From Acidobacteriota bacterium (GTDB taxonomy: Bacteria > Acidobacteriota > Vicinamibacteria > Vicinamibacterales > CAVVIG01), in the NCBI GenBank assembly GCA_003222535.1, contig QHWJ01000240.1, positions 1-39,063 on the forward strand: a DNA stretch of 39,063 nt, read 5' to 3'. This document shows, piece by piece, positions 8,317 through 16,900 of this stretch; position 1 is the stretch's first letter; each line of letters begins with the position of its first letter. Below the pieces are notes generated by a model. It searched no databases, was not told the origin of the DNA, and saw nothing but the letters and a program-made list of their open reading frames with translations. Both the position numbers and the translations under genes were made by a program.

Positions 8317-8417
8317 GGAAACTCCAGAATCGGCGATACTGCCGGGAAAGTCTAGCAGAGGAAGGTCTGGCAGACTCGCCGTGACGGCGGAAAGCGGGGT
8401 ATCGTGGAGGTCATCGC

Positions 8418-8618
8418 ATGATCAGGAACGACGCCGAACTGAAGACGATGCGGGAACGAGTGACCACGCTGGAGGAGTTGATTTTGACGCTTCGATCAAC
8501 CGCCCGCCCCGAGGAGTGGCCTGCCCTCAGCTCCGGGTACCGGTTCGAGATCGAGCGCATGCAGAGCGAGATCCTGGACTACCTGGTCGAAGGCACACCG
8601 CCGGCGCTCTCGCGCTGA
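8418..8618 (+). CDS. Small 66-residue helical protein of unknown function
   Basis: A short charged protein. Residues 1-30 (MIRNDAELKTMRERVTTLEE and following) look like an amphipathic helix, and IERMQSEILDYLVEG suggests a second one. A good ribosome binding site GGAGG (8406-8410) lies 7 nt before the ATG, which is the best evidence for translation. It is divergent from the broken restriction gene, with a 101-bp gap. N-termini of the style M-I-x-N-x-x-E-x are common in small antitoxin-like or XRE-linked proteins, but there is no HTH here and no toxin-like neighbour, so I assign no function. Confidence 0.6.
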   Translation: MIRNDAELKTMRERVTTLEELILTLRSTARPEEWPALSSGYRFEIERMQSEILDYLVEGTPPALSR

Positions 8619-8854
8619 GATGATTCTGGACGGGACGCCGAGCGCTGGTTCAAACCCGCGAAGAACCAGTTCCAGATCAAGGGAAAGGCCGCCGAGGCGT
8701 GGTGCCGACATGCTTCCGCTCATGCGGCCACGTATGGCGGCAACCCTTGACGTTACGTTTTGCTGCCCCATGATGTCGTCGTTGAAAACAGAACACTGGC
8801 GGGGCTGACGCAGGCGCGTCAGGAATGTCTGACTCTGCGTGCAGCGTTTTTTCA

Positions 8855-8877
8855 GGTGAGGCTTTAGAAGCGGTCTT
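8855..8877 (-). repeat. Copy of a dispersed 23-bp repeat (second copy inside the ligase gene)
   Basis: On the minus strand this reads AAGACCG then CTTCTAAAGCCTCACC. The same 23 bases with one mismatch occur on the plus strand at 32024-32046, inside the coding sequence of the O-antigen ligase-like gene. The surrounding bases do not match. Confidence 0.7.
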
Positions 8878-8899
8878 AGCGGCCGCACGGCGGCCGCCT

Positions 8900-9034
8900 A
8901 GTAACGAAGATTCGCCGGTGCGCCCGCAGACGCGTGACTCGGCGGTTTGAGGTGTCCACCAGCGGAGCTGACGCCGTGCAACGAAACAGACGAGGTCGCG
9001 CGTGAAGTTTCGTTCCAGGCGAAGCTTCGTTACT
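8900..9034. mobile_element. MITE-like element with 17-bp terminal inverted repeats
   Basis: AGTAACGAAGATTCGCC (8900-8916) and GGCGAAGCTTCGTTACT (9018-9034) are inverted repeats matching at 16 of 17 positions. The 135-bp interior has no gene. No convincing target-site duplication is visible, and two GCGGCCGC palindromes lie just outside the left end (8879-8897). The element sits in a gene-free stretch (8619-9147) that otherwise holds only the 23-bp repeat at 8855 and the palindrome at 9046. Confidence 0.5.
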
Positions 9035-9045
9035 GTGCCTAGACA

Positions 9046-9107
9046 CGCTCGTGGTGAGCTTGTCGAGCCAGGAGCCATCTCGTCCTTCGACAAGTTCAGG
9101 ACGAGCG
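9046..9107. repeat. Imperfect palindrome built on GCTTGTCGA / TCGACAAG
   Basis: CGCTCGT (9046-9052) pairs with ACGAGCG (9101-9107), and GGTGAGCTTGTCGA pairs with TCGACAAGTTCAGG with three mismatches. The loop is about 20 bp. It resembles a REP-like dispersed palindrome that I associate with several soil-bacterial genomes; only one copy is in this window. It lies 40 bp upstream of the sigma-factor start, so it could influence that promoter. Confidence 0.6.
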
Positions 9108-9147
9108 ATGTACAAAAGTGTCAAGCGCACAAGACTACCCTTAGGCC

Positions 9148-10038
9148 ATGCGATCGCGGCGGCTGGATGACGCGCAGGTCGAACGGCTTTACCGCCAGGC
9201 GAACGCCGGACGCTGGCACGTGCCCGTTGTGCTCTTTGCCGACGCGCTCGATGCGAGCGTCGATCGCGCGCTCGGCGCCAAGGCGCCGACGAAGCGAGAG
9301 CTGGATCGGTGCCTGGCCTCGTTGCATCTGGAGGACCTCGCGCTCGCCTGTGCCTGCGCCGCGGGAGACGAGGCGGCATGGGAACACTTCATCCGCGAGC
9401 AGCGGCCGCGGCTCTACCGCGCGGCCGACGCGCTCGCCCCGGGAGGCTGTGCGCGCGAGCTCGCCGACTCGCTGTATGGCGAGCTCTACGGTCTCGACGA
9501 CCGAGGGAAGGGCCGGCAGTCTCTGTTTCGCTATTTTCACGGACGAAGCAGCCTCGCCACCTGGCTGCGCGCGGTGCTCGCGCAGCGGCACGTGGATCGT
9601 CTGCGTGCCGAGCGCCGTCTGGAGCCGCTGCCCGAAGAGGAGTCCACGGCCGCGATTGCGTCGCCGTCCACCGCACCCGACCCCGATCGGTCCCGCTACC
9701 TGACGGCGATTCGCCGTGCCTTGGGACAGGCGGTGGCCCGACTCGAGCCGCGCGACCGCCTGCGCCTGGGCTGCTACTATGCACAGGAGCTGACGCTGGC
9801 CGAGACGGGCCGTCTGCTTCTCGAGCACGAGGCCACGGTGTCGCGCCACCTCGCACGGACGCGGCGAGCCATTCGTGAAGACGTCCAGCGTCAGCTGCGC
9901 ACCGAGGCCGGTATGACCGAGCCGCAGATCGCCCAGTGCTTCCACTCGGTGATGGAGGATCCCGGCTCGCTCGATGTGGGCGAAATGCTCGATGCTGGTG
10001 GTGAACGCAAGGAATCCGAACAGGATCGTTCTCCGTGA
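9148..10038 (+). CDS. Sigma-70 family (ECF-like) RNA polymerase sigma factor
   Basis: 296 residues. Residues about 60-160 read as sigma region 2: a helical, acidic/basic segment with DEAAWEHFIREQRPRLYRAA, then LFRYFHGRSSLATWLRAVLAQRHVDRLRAERR, where the WLRAVLAQRHVDRLR helix matches the region 2.4-type DNA-contact helix. Residues about 195-260 read as region 4, with ALGQAVARLEPRDRLRLGCYYAQELTLAETGRLLLEHEATVSRHLARTRRAIR as a helix-turn-helix (quoted in parts: LTLAETGRLL, then ATVSRHLARTRR). The acidic Pro-rich spacer between them is usual for ECF factors. It is longer than minimal ECF proteins, with N- and C-terminal extensions. The next gene encodes a zinc-finger anti-sigma-like membrane protein, so the two likely form a regulatory pair. 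SD is weak (TTAGG before ATG 9148). Confidence 0.85.
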   Translation: MRSRRLDDAQVERLYRQANAGRWHVPVVLFADALDASVDRALGAKAPTKRELDRCLASLHLEDLALACACAAGDEAAWEHFIREQRPRLYRAADALAPGGCARELADSLYGELYGLDDRGKGRQSLFRYFHGRSSLATWLRAVLAQRHVDRLRAERRLEPLPEEESTAAIASPSTAPDPDRSRYLTAIRRALGQAVARLEPRDRLRLGCYYAQELTLAETGRLLLEHEATVSRHLARTRRAIREDVQRQLRTEAGMTEPQIAQCFHSVMEDPGSLDVGEMLDAGGERKESEQDRSP

Positions 10039-10054
10039 GAGTCAGTGACGTGCA

Positions 10055-10160
10055 ACTGGGGACTGGGGACTGGGGACTGAGGACTGAGGACAAGGGACGG
10101 GCCAAGGACCAAGAACGGACCAGGCACCAGGCACCAAGCACCAAGGACAAAGGACCAAGA
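10055..10160. repeat. GGGGACT array plus ACCAAG-type repeats
   Basis: Three GGGGACT units and two drifted copies (10055-10090) are followed by a run built from ggacca/gcaccaag units (10090-10160). The first part matches the start of the array at 3730. It fills the gap between the sigma and anti-sigma genes, which is unusual for a pair that should be co-transcribed. Confidence 0.8.
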
Positions 10161-10162
10161 GC

Positions 10163-11359
10163 TTGCAAAGCGACTCCGATCGCGATCGAACGGTCGAGCG
10201 CCTGCTCCGGCAGTCGCTGAAGGCGCGTGCGGGATCGGTGGCGCACGGCCCGTGCCTCGATGCCGAGACGATCGCCGCCTGGGCAGACGAAGCGCTCGCG
10301 GGGGAAGAGCTCGTGGCTGCCGAAGCGCATGCGTCCGACTGCTCGCGCTGCCAGGCCATGCTGGCGGCCATCGCGCGGACCACCGCTTCGGCCGCCGTTC
10401 ACAACGCGCGAGAGGATGGAGCGCCAGCTTTTCAGGCCAGAGGCCCCGCGAAAACGCGGTGGCGGAGCGGCTGGCGGATTGGTTGGCTCGTCCCGCTGAC
10501 CGCGGCGGCCGCGGCACTGGTGCTCTGGATCGTCGTTCCGCGCGACGAGGCTCGCCGGTCGGTGGAGCAGGCTCCGGCTCGCGCGCGAGCGGACGCCCCG
10601 TCCTCGCCGAAGGCCCGGGAGTCGCAGCGACCTGAGTCGCCGGCGTTGGGCGGCGGTAAACCCGCGTCGATTCTCGCCGCCGGAAAGGCGCAAGCGCCAG
10701 CCGACCAGGGTCGCGGGCAAACCCGAAACAAAGCAGAGGACGCGACGAGGGCTGAAGCTGCGCGGCCACTGGAGAAAGGCGTCGGCCTCGACGCGGATCG
10801 AGCGGCGTCGGACACAGCGCGACGGGAAACGGACGCCGTCACCAGTCCCGGTCAGGCACCGCTGGAGCGGCGCCCTACAGACGCCCTGGCCGAGCGCCGA
10901 GCGCAGGCGTTCGCCCCCGGGCCGCCGGCGGCCGTGACGCCGGTCATCGGCGGTGCGAACGCGGTGACGCCGGCTCGTGAGACGGCGACGATGGCCGCGA
11001 GTCGGGCGTCTCCCCTCGAGATTCTGTCGCCTGACCGCTCGAGCCGCTGGCGCCCCGGCGCCGGCGGGGCCGTTGAATACTCCAGCGACGGCGGAGCAAC
11101 GTGGCAGCCGCTCGCGACCGGTGTCTCGGCGGACCTGACGGCGGGCGCCTCGCCATCTGCGTCGGTCTGCTGGCTCGTCGGGCGCGCCGGCACGGTCGTG
11201 CTCTCGACTGACGGCCGCCGCTGGCAGCGCGTGACGTTCCCGGAGGCGGCGGATTTGACTGCCGTCAGCGCCACCGACGCCAGGACCGCCACCGTCACGA
11301 CGGCCGATGGCCGGCGCTTCAGCACGACTGACGGCGGACTCACCTGGCGTCAACCCTGA
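10163..11359 (+). CDS. Anti-sigma-factor-like membrane protein with C-terminal YCF48/BNR-like domain
   Basis: 398 residues. The N-terminus carries a zf-HC2-type zinc finger: C31 and H56-x3-C60-x2-C63 (EAHASDCSRCQ), as in ZAS anti-sigma factors that hold a cytoplasmic sigma factor. One membrane segment lies at about 106-126 (IGWLVPLTAAAAALVLWIVVP). A low-complexity Ala/Arg/Glu-rich periplasmic linker follows (about 130-280). Residues about 285-398 have BNR/YCF48-like blades: VEYSSDGGATWQPL, TVVLSTDGRRWQRV, RRFSTTDGGLTWRQP. It follows the sigma gene with a repeat-filled gap of 124 bp. The likely role is to sense an envelope signal and release the sigma factor; sensing by the propeller-like part is inferred. 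The start at TTG 10163 is the furthest upstream option and lacks a clear SD. Confidence 0.75.
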   Translation: MQSDSDRDRTVERLLRQSLKARAGSVAHGPCLDAETIAAWADEALAGEELVAAEAHASDCSRCQAMLAAIARTTASAAVHNAREDGAPAFQARGPAKTRWRSGWRIGWLVPLTAAAAALVLWIVVPRDEARRSVEQAPARARADAPSSPKARESQRPESPALGGGKPASILAAGKAQAPADQGRGQTRNKAEDATRAEAARPLEKGVGLDADRAASDTARRETDAVTSPGQAPLERRPTDALAERRAQAFAPGPPAAVTPVIGGANAVTPARETATMAASRASPLEILSPDRSSRWRPGAGGAVEYSSDGGATWQPLATGVSADLTAGASPSASVCWLVGRAGTVVLSTDGRRWQRVTFPEAADLTAVSATDARTATVTTADGRRFSTTDGGLTWRQP

Positions 11360-11381
11360 CCACCCGGCCGCAGAACCCGGA

Positions 11382-11494
11382 CCACGAAAGACACGAAGCT
11401 GAAGAAAACGAAAGACACGAAACTCCAGAAACGATGGAGACACGAAAACGAAATGATCGTTTCGTGTATTTCGTGTATTTCGTGCTTTTCGTGG
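11382..11494. repeat. Inverted CACGAAAGA / TTTCGTG repeat array
   Basis: CCACGAAAGACACGAAG and further cacgaaa units (11382-11452) face TTTCGTGTATTTCGTG and related units ending in CTTTTCGTGG (11458-11494). The two arms can pair into a long A/T-richer hairpin after the anti-sigma stop. It probably ends that transcript. Confidence 0.75.
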
Positions 11495-11644
11495 CGTGTT
11501 TTCAGCCGTTCCACTCGCCTGAAAGGCTTGCGCTCCGGGGGGCTGCAAGAAATCCCCGCCGCTCCGTTCTAAGGTCAGCAGCCTGAATCCCGCCGATCCG
11601 GCGCGGTGAGCTGCACATCCGAGCACACCGGAAGGAGCCGTTCC

Positions 11645-13105
11645 ATGCGCGCACGATTCTGTCTTGCGGCGGTGATCATTGCAGTCGCCGCGATCCTCTC
11701 TCGCGCCGGCGTCCCGGCCGTCACCGCGGCCAAAGGCCCGGAGCAGGGCTCGTCGACCCTCGACGATCAGTCGGAGCTCGCCGTCACCGTCTACAACTCG
11801 GACATCGCGCTGGTCCGCGACGTGCGGAACCTCCAGCTCGCGCGCGGCAGCTCGGACCTTCGCTTCATGGATATCGCGGCGACGGTGAATCCGGCGACGG
11901 TGCATTTCCGCTCGCTCAGCGAGCCGTCGCGTGTCAGCGTGCTCGAGCAGAACTACGAGTACGACCTGCTCGAGCCCGAGAAGCTGCTGCACAAGTACGT
12001 GGGCCGCGACGTCACGCTCGTGCGGCTGCTGCAGGACGGCGGCGCGACGCGGCAGGAGACCGTGAAGGCTCGGCTCCTCAGCTATAACGGCGCGCCGGTG
12101 TGGCAGATCGGCAACGAGATCGTCACGGGGATGCATGCCGATCACATCCGTTTTCCCGAGCTGCCCGAGAGTCTGTTCACCCGGCCCACGCTCATCTGGA
12201 CGATCGACAACAGCGGCGCGGCGCGCCACCGCGTCGAGGCCTCGTATCTGGCGGGGAAGCTCTCGTGGAGCGCCGATTACGTCCTGACGGTGGCGCGCGA
12301 CGACAAGGCGGCCGACGTCGACGGATGGGTGACGCTCACCAACGGAAGCGGGACGTCCTTCAGGAACGCGTCGGTGCAGTTCGTGGCCGGCGATCTCAAC
12401 CGCGTCCGTCAGGCGCTGGCACGCCGGGACCTCGACGCTGTGAAGAGCGAGATGAACCGCGCCGCGGCGCCGATGGCCCAGGAGGCATTCTCGGACTATC
12501 ACCTGTACACGCTCGGCCGAAAGACGACGATCAACAACAGCGAGACCAAGCAGGTCAGCATGCTCGGTGCCACCGGGTTTCCGATCCGCAAGCGTTACGT
12601 CGTGGAGGGGCAGGCGTTCTACTACCACAACGCGCCGCATCCCGGCGCGCCCATCAAGGACGTCGTGCAGGTGTACTACCAGTTCAAGAACGAAGAGCGC
12701 GCAGGGCTCGGCATGCCGATGCCCGCGGGCGTGCTGCGCGTCTACCAGGCCGACTCGAAAGGCGGCACGCAGTTGGTCGGCGAAGATCGCATCGACCACA
12801 CGCCGAAGGACGAGACGCTGAACATCAAGATCGGCAACGCCTTCGACGTGGTGTGCGAGCGCAAGCAGATTGATTTCGAGAAGATCGCGGCGAGCACGTA
12901 CGAGGTCGAGTACGAGGTGGCCTTGCGCAACCACAAATCCGTGCCGGCCATCGTCGAAGTGAACGAGCCGATCGGCGGAACGTGGAGGATGCTGCGGTCC
13001 TCCTTCGAGTGGACGAAGACGGCTGCGTGGGCCGCGCAATTCACCGTGCCGGTTCCAGCGGACGGAACGTCGGTGCTGAAGTACCGCGTGCGGGTCACAT
13101 ACTAA
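11645..13105 (+). CDS. Secreted DUF4139 domain protein
   Basis: 486 residues from the chosen ATG, which has AAGGAG at 11632-11637, 7 nt upstream; the frame is open from GTG 11606 but lacks such a site. Residues 1-28 are a signal peptide (MRARFCLAAVIIAVAAILSR then GVPAV). The body fits DUF4139: ELAVTVYNSDIALVRDVRNL near the start, then FRSLSEPSRVSVLEQNYEYD, the strand-rich core with YLAGKLSWSADYVLTVARDD and VTLTNGSGTSFRNA, and the C-terminal Ig-like strands with YEVEYEVALRNHKS and a final TVPVPADGTSVLKYRVRVTY. The family is exported and of unknown function, often in envelope gene sets. The hairpin at 13113 separates it from the convergent outer-membrane gene. Confidence 0.88.
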   Translation: MRARFCLAAVIIAVAAILSRAGVPAVTAAKGPEQGSSTLDDQSELAVTVYNSDIALVRDVRNLQLARGSSDLRFMDIAATVNPATVHFRSLSEPSRVSVLEQNYEYDLLEPEKLLHKYVGRDVTLVRLLQDGGATRQETVKARLLSYNGAPVWQIGNEIVTGMHADHIRFPELPESLFTRPTLIWTIDNSGAARHRVEASYLAGKLSWSADYVLTVARDDKAADVDGWVTLTNGSGTSFRNASVQFVAGDLNRVRQALARRDLDAVKSEMNRAAAPMAQEAFSDYHLYTLGRKTTINNSETKQVSMLGATGFPIRKRYVVEGQAFYYHNAPHPGAPIKDVVQVYYQFKNEERAGLGMPMPAGVLRVYQADSKGGTQLVGEDRIDHTPKDETLNIKIGNAFDVVCERKQIDFEKIAASTYEVEYEVALRNHKSVPAIVEVNEPIGGTWRMLRSSFEWTKTAAWAAQFTVPVPADGTSVLKYRVRVTY

Positions 13106-13112
13106 GAAGCTG

Positions 13113-13186
13113 AATTGGTAACTCGGTGACTTGGTGACTTGGTGACTTGAATTCACCAACTCACTAATTCACCAACTCACCAATTT
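13113..13186. terminator. Long inverted repeat of TTGGTGA units between convergent genes
   Basis: Tandem cTTGGTGA units (13113-13149) face TCACCAAc units (13153-13186). The arms can pair along most of their length, giving a bidirectional hairpin between the DUF4139 gene (stop 13105) and the outer-membrane gene (stop 13196). It is built from an 8-10 bp repeat, like the other intergenic arrays here. Confidence 0.7.
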
Positions 13187-13195
13187 CACGGTCTT

Positions 13196-13897
13196 TTACC
13201 ACAGCCAGCGAGCGGCGACGCCAGGCCGCAGGACGAAGCCGCCGAGGCCGCCGGCGTGCACGCGCAACTCCGGAACCACGGCGAAGTGACGTGACGCCTC
13301 AATCGCCGCCTCGGCGGCGAGCGTCGCGGTCAAGCCGTTGCCAATCGTCGTGGCCTCCGTCGTGAGGACGGATATCCTCGGCACCGCCGGTACCCGACCG
13401 AGCGACGTGAAAACGCTCGAGATGTTCGCAGTGGTAGAGACCCTTTCCGTGTGCATGAGGCTGATACCGCCGCGAAAGCCGGTGTGGATACGTCCACGGG
13501 CGGGCGGATGATAGCCGGCCAGGACAGACGTCGCGCTGAACCGGGCGCTCGTACGGGATTGATACTGTGGCGGGGGGAATGGAAAAAACAGCCCGGCCGG
13601 AAGGCGAACCGTCAGCGTCCGCGCGTCGCTGATGGTCCTGGCGAGATCCACGCCGAGCTCGAGGCTCCACTCGGGTGAGAAGAACGCGCCGACGCGTCCG
13701 CCGCCGCCGGCGGTCACGCCGTCCACGGGCCCGGTGATCGAGAGGCCGATCTCGTCGGGCGTCACCGTCGTCCGCGACATTCGCGTGATCTCCGCAAACA
13801 GATCGCCGCTGACGTAGATGCGCGTCTGGGCGCTTGCGGCTCGAGCGAGGTTAAGAGCGACAGAGAGAGCGACACAGACAACAAGCGTTCGTTTCAT
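13196..13897 (-). CDS. Small outer-membrane beta-barrel-like protein
   Basis: 233 residues. MKRTLVVCVALSVALNLARA then ASAQT is a signal peptide with likely cleavage after ASA. The rest alternates hydrophobic and polar residues with Gly-rich turns (GGGGRVGAFFSPEWSLELGVDL, quoted partly: VGAFFSPEWSLELGV) and ends VLRPGVAARWLW; a C-terminal aromatic residue is typical of outer-membrane barrels. It starts 11 bp after the stop of the beta-propeller gene, so both are probably on one transcript. A barrel of about 8-10 strands is inferred from length. The specific function is unknown. Confidence 0.7.
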   Translation of the reverse strand: MKRTLVVCVALSVALNLARAASAQTRIYVSGDLFAEITRMSRTTVTPDEIGLSITGPVDGVTAGGGGRVGAFFSPEWSLELGVDLARTISDARTLTVRLPAGLFFPFPPPQYQSRTSARFSATSVLAGYHPPARGRIHTGFRGGISLMHTERVSTTANISSVFTSLGRVPAVPRISVLTTEATTIGNGLTATLAAEAAIEASRHFAVVPELRVHAGGLGGFVLRPGVAARWLW

Positions 13898-13908
13898 CGT
13901 GTTTGGCC

Positions 13909-16900
13909 TTATTGCCGTTTCGGCGGCACAGTCATCGTTCGTGAGGGTATGTCCACGTCGCTTTGCAGCACCCGGTTCAATGCCTCGACTGTCTTCGACG
14001 CATCCTCGAACGCCCAATCGAGCTGGCGGCGCTGATCGGTCGTCGGCAATCCGGAATAGCCCTCGATCGCTCGCGACAAACCGTTGATGCTGTTGATCTC
14101 GGTGTTGATGTCGGCTTGCAGCAGCGACAGGCGGCTGCCGGCATCGGCGCCGGCGCTCCGGCCGTTCGTCCTTTTCGCGTCGATCTGCGAGGTGGCGGAC
14201 ACCACGGCGGCGCGGGCGGCGGCGAGCGATTTCTGGAGCTCGTAGAGGTTGAGCAGTGCCGTCTGACGTGTGCGCCGATCGGCTTCCGGAAAATTGACGC
14301 GAGGATCGCCGTCCACACGCAGCTCGCCTTTGAGCTGGCGTCCCGCCAGGTCCGGGGACGCGACCGTCACGGCGTAGACGCCCGGCAGCACCAGCGGGCC
14401 CTGCGATGTCGCGCCGAATCCGCCCGCGGCCGATAGGTCGCGGGGGCCGTCGGGCAACGGCGGCTCCAGCCTCAGATCCCACGAGACGCGGTTGAAACCT
14501 GCGCGCCCGCCGCCTTTCAGGCCGCGGATCGGATTGCCGCGCGCATCCGACACGGTCACCCGCACCTCGTCTTTCGAACCGTCCCGCAGGTAGTACTCGA
14601 TGGCCGCGCCGAAGTCCGGATTGGGCGCGAAGTACTGACCCGCTCCGTACCACGCCTGCGGGTTGTAGATGCTGAGAAGCCGCGCGTGTGCCGGCGGCAC
14701 GAGAAACGCCTCGGCCCTCATCGCGTCGGGCGTCAGCGCCTCCAGCGACGCAATGTTGTCGAGCACCCCGATGCCGCGCCCATGCGTGCCGACGATGAGG
14801 TCGTTGTCGCGCGGATGGATCAGTATGTCGTCCACGGGCACGTTCGGCATGTTCAGGTTCAACGACGACCAGCTCGTCCCTTCGTCTATCGAGAAGTGGA
14901 TGCCTCGCTCGTGGCCGACAAAGAGCAGCCGCGCGTGCCGCGGATGCTCGCGCAGGCGATGGACGGACGTCGCGGGAAGGCCGGCTGCAATCGACCGCCA
15001 CGTCCGGCCGTAGTCGTCGCTGAGGTACGCATAGGCGTGATAGTCGTCATTGTAGTGTCCGTCGAACGTGGCGTACACGCGGCTCGCCATGTGACGCGAC
15101 GGCAGCACGCTGCTGACGTAGGTGCCCGGCGGCGGCCCCGATCCCCCCGGCATCGCGTGCAGCCGCGCCGTCAGATTCGTCCAATTCTGCCCGCCGTCCC
15201 TCGTCACGTGGACCTGACCGTCGTCGCTGCCGGTGTAGAGCAGCTTCGCGTCGATCGGCGACTCGCCGATGGTCGTCAGCGTGGAGAACGACGCCTGGCC
15301 GTCGTGGCGCGAGAGCGCGCGCTCGGTGACGGGACCGCCCATCATCTGCAGCGAGGCGCGATCCGCGTTGGCCGTGAGGTCCGGGCTGATCGCTTTCCAC
15401 GTGACGCCGCGATCGCTCGAGCGGAACACGATGTTCGATCCGATGTAGAGCACCCTGGGATCCGCGCTCGACATCACGATCGGCGTGTTCCAGTTCCATC
15501 GCTCGCGCTCGCCCCTTTTCAGCCGCTCGGGCGGCAGCGGGGCGATCGGCTGGCGCTCGAGCGTCGTGAGGTTCACGCGGTTCGCGCGGCCGTCCTGCGC
15601 CTCGATGATCGCCGTGCGCGCGTCGTTCGGATCGAGGCGCGCGTAGAAGCCGTCGCCGCTGCCGATGTTGAAGCCGTCGCGGTTGGCGATCCCGTTGCGA
15701 TTGCGGGTCGCGCTCGGCACGCACCAGTGGCCGTTGTCCTGCAGCCCGCCGCAGATGGTGTACGGGTCCTGCATGTCGGCGCTGATCTCGTAGAACTGGC
15801 CGATGGGCAGGTTGTCGCGGAACAACCACGTCTGTCCGCGGTCCCACGAGATCGACACGCCGCCGTCGCCGCCGACGATCAGATGGTTCGTGTCGTCGGG
15901 GTCGATCCACAACGCGTGATCCTCGGAATGGACCGTGCTGAACACGTCGCGGAAACTCCTCCCGCCATCGTCGGAGATGTAGAAGCCACGGTTCGATCCG
16001 AGCAGGTAGACGCGATTGCGATCCTTCGGGTCGGCGCGAATCTGGCTGAAGTACATCGGCCGCGGGTTGAGCGACGACCACGCCTCCCACGTCTCGCCGC
16101 CGTCGCCGCTGCGGTAGACACCGCTCTCACGGCCAGTGGCTTCGACGACGGCGTAGACAATGCGGGAATCGGCGCGGAAGACATCGAGGCCGATGCGGCC
16201 CTTGTCGCCTTTCGGCAGGCCGTTGGCGAGCTGCGTCCAGGTGGCGCCGCCGTCGCGCGTGCGGTAGATCCCGCTGCCGGGCCCGCCGCCGTTGAAGCCC
16301 CACGCCTTGCGCTGGCGCTGATAGGTGGCGGCGAACAGCGTGTCCGGATCCTGCGGATCCATCACGAGGTCGGTCGCGCCGCTGTTGTCGTCGACGTACA
16401 GGACCTTCTTCCACGTCAGGCCGCCGTCGGCCGTTTTGAAGACACCGCGCTCGGCGTTCGAGCCCCACAAGTGTCCGACCGCGGCCACGTACACGACGTC
16501 GGGGTTCGCCGGGTGAATGACGACGCGGCCGATGTGGCGGGTGTCGCCGAGGCCCGCCGCCTTCCACGTACGCCCGCCGTCGAGCGACCGGTAGACGCCG
16601 TCGCCCCAGGACGAGCTCTGACGGTTGTTCGCTTCGCCGGTGCCGACCCAGACGACGTCGGGATTCGACGGCGCGACCGCGATGTCGCCGATCGACATCA
16701 TCGCGTCGACGCGATCGAAGACCGGCGTCCACGAGGTGCCCTGGTTGGTGCTCTTGAAGACGCCGCCGCTCGCGGTGGCGACGTAAATCGCGTCGGGCCG
16801 TCCCGGCACGCGCGCGACGGCGAAGTCGTCTATGCGGCCGCCGGTGTTCGCCGGGCCGATGCTGCGCCACGCGAGATTGCCGAGCAGCGCGGGGTCCACG

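Noticed and set aside
8619-8760. Second small gene after the 66-residue gene
   Set aside because: Open frames exist (ATG 8620) but lack a ribosome binding site and recognisable composition.
9389-13159. Very long minus-strand open frame (1256 codons)
   Set aside because: It runs antisense to the sigma, anti-sigma and DUF4139 genes, crosses three repeat arrays and has Arg/Ala/Pro-rich composition typical of a high-GC shadow frame.
13909-15001. Minus frame fusing the outer-membrane gene with sequence upstream of 13897
   Set aside because: The upstream part is an alternate frame of the beta-propeller gene; the signal peptide at 13897 marks the true start.
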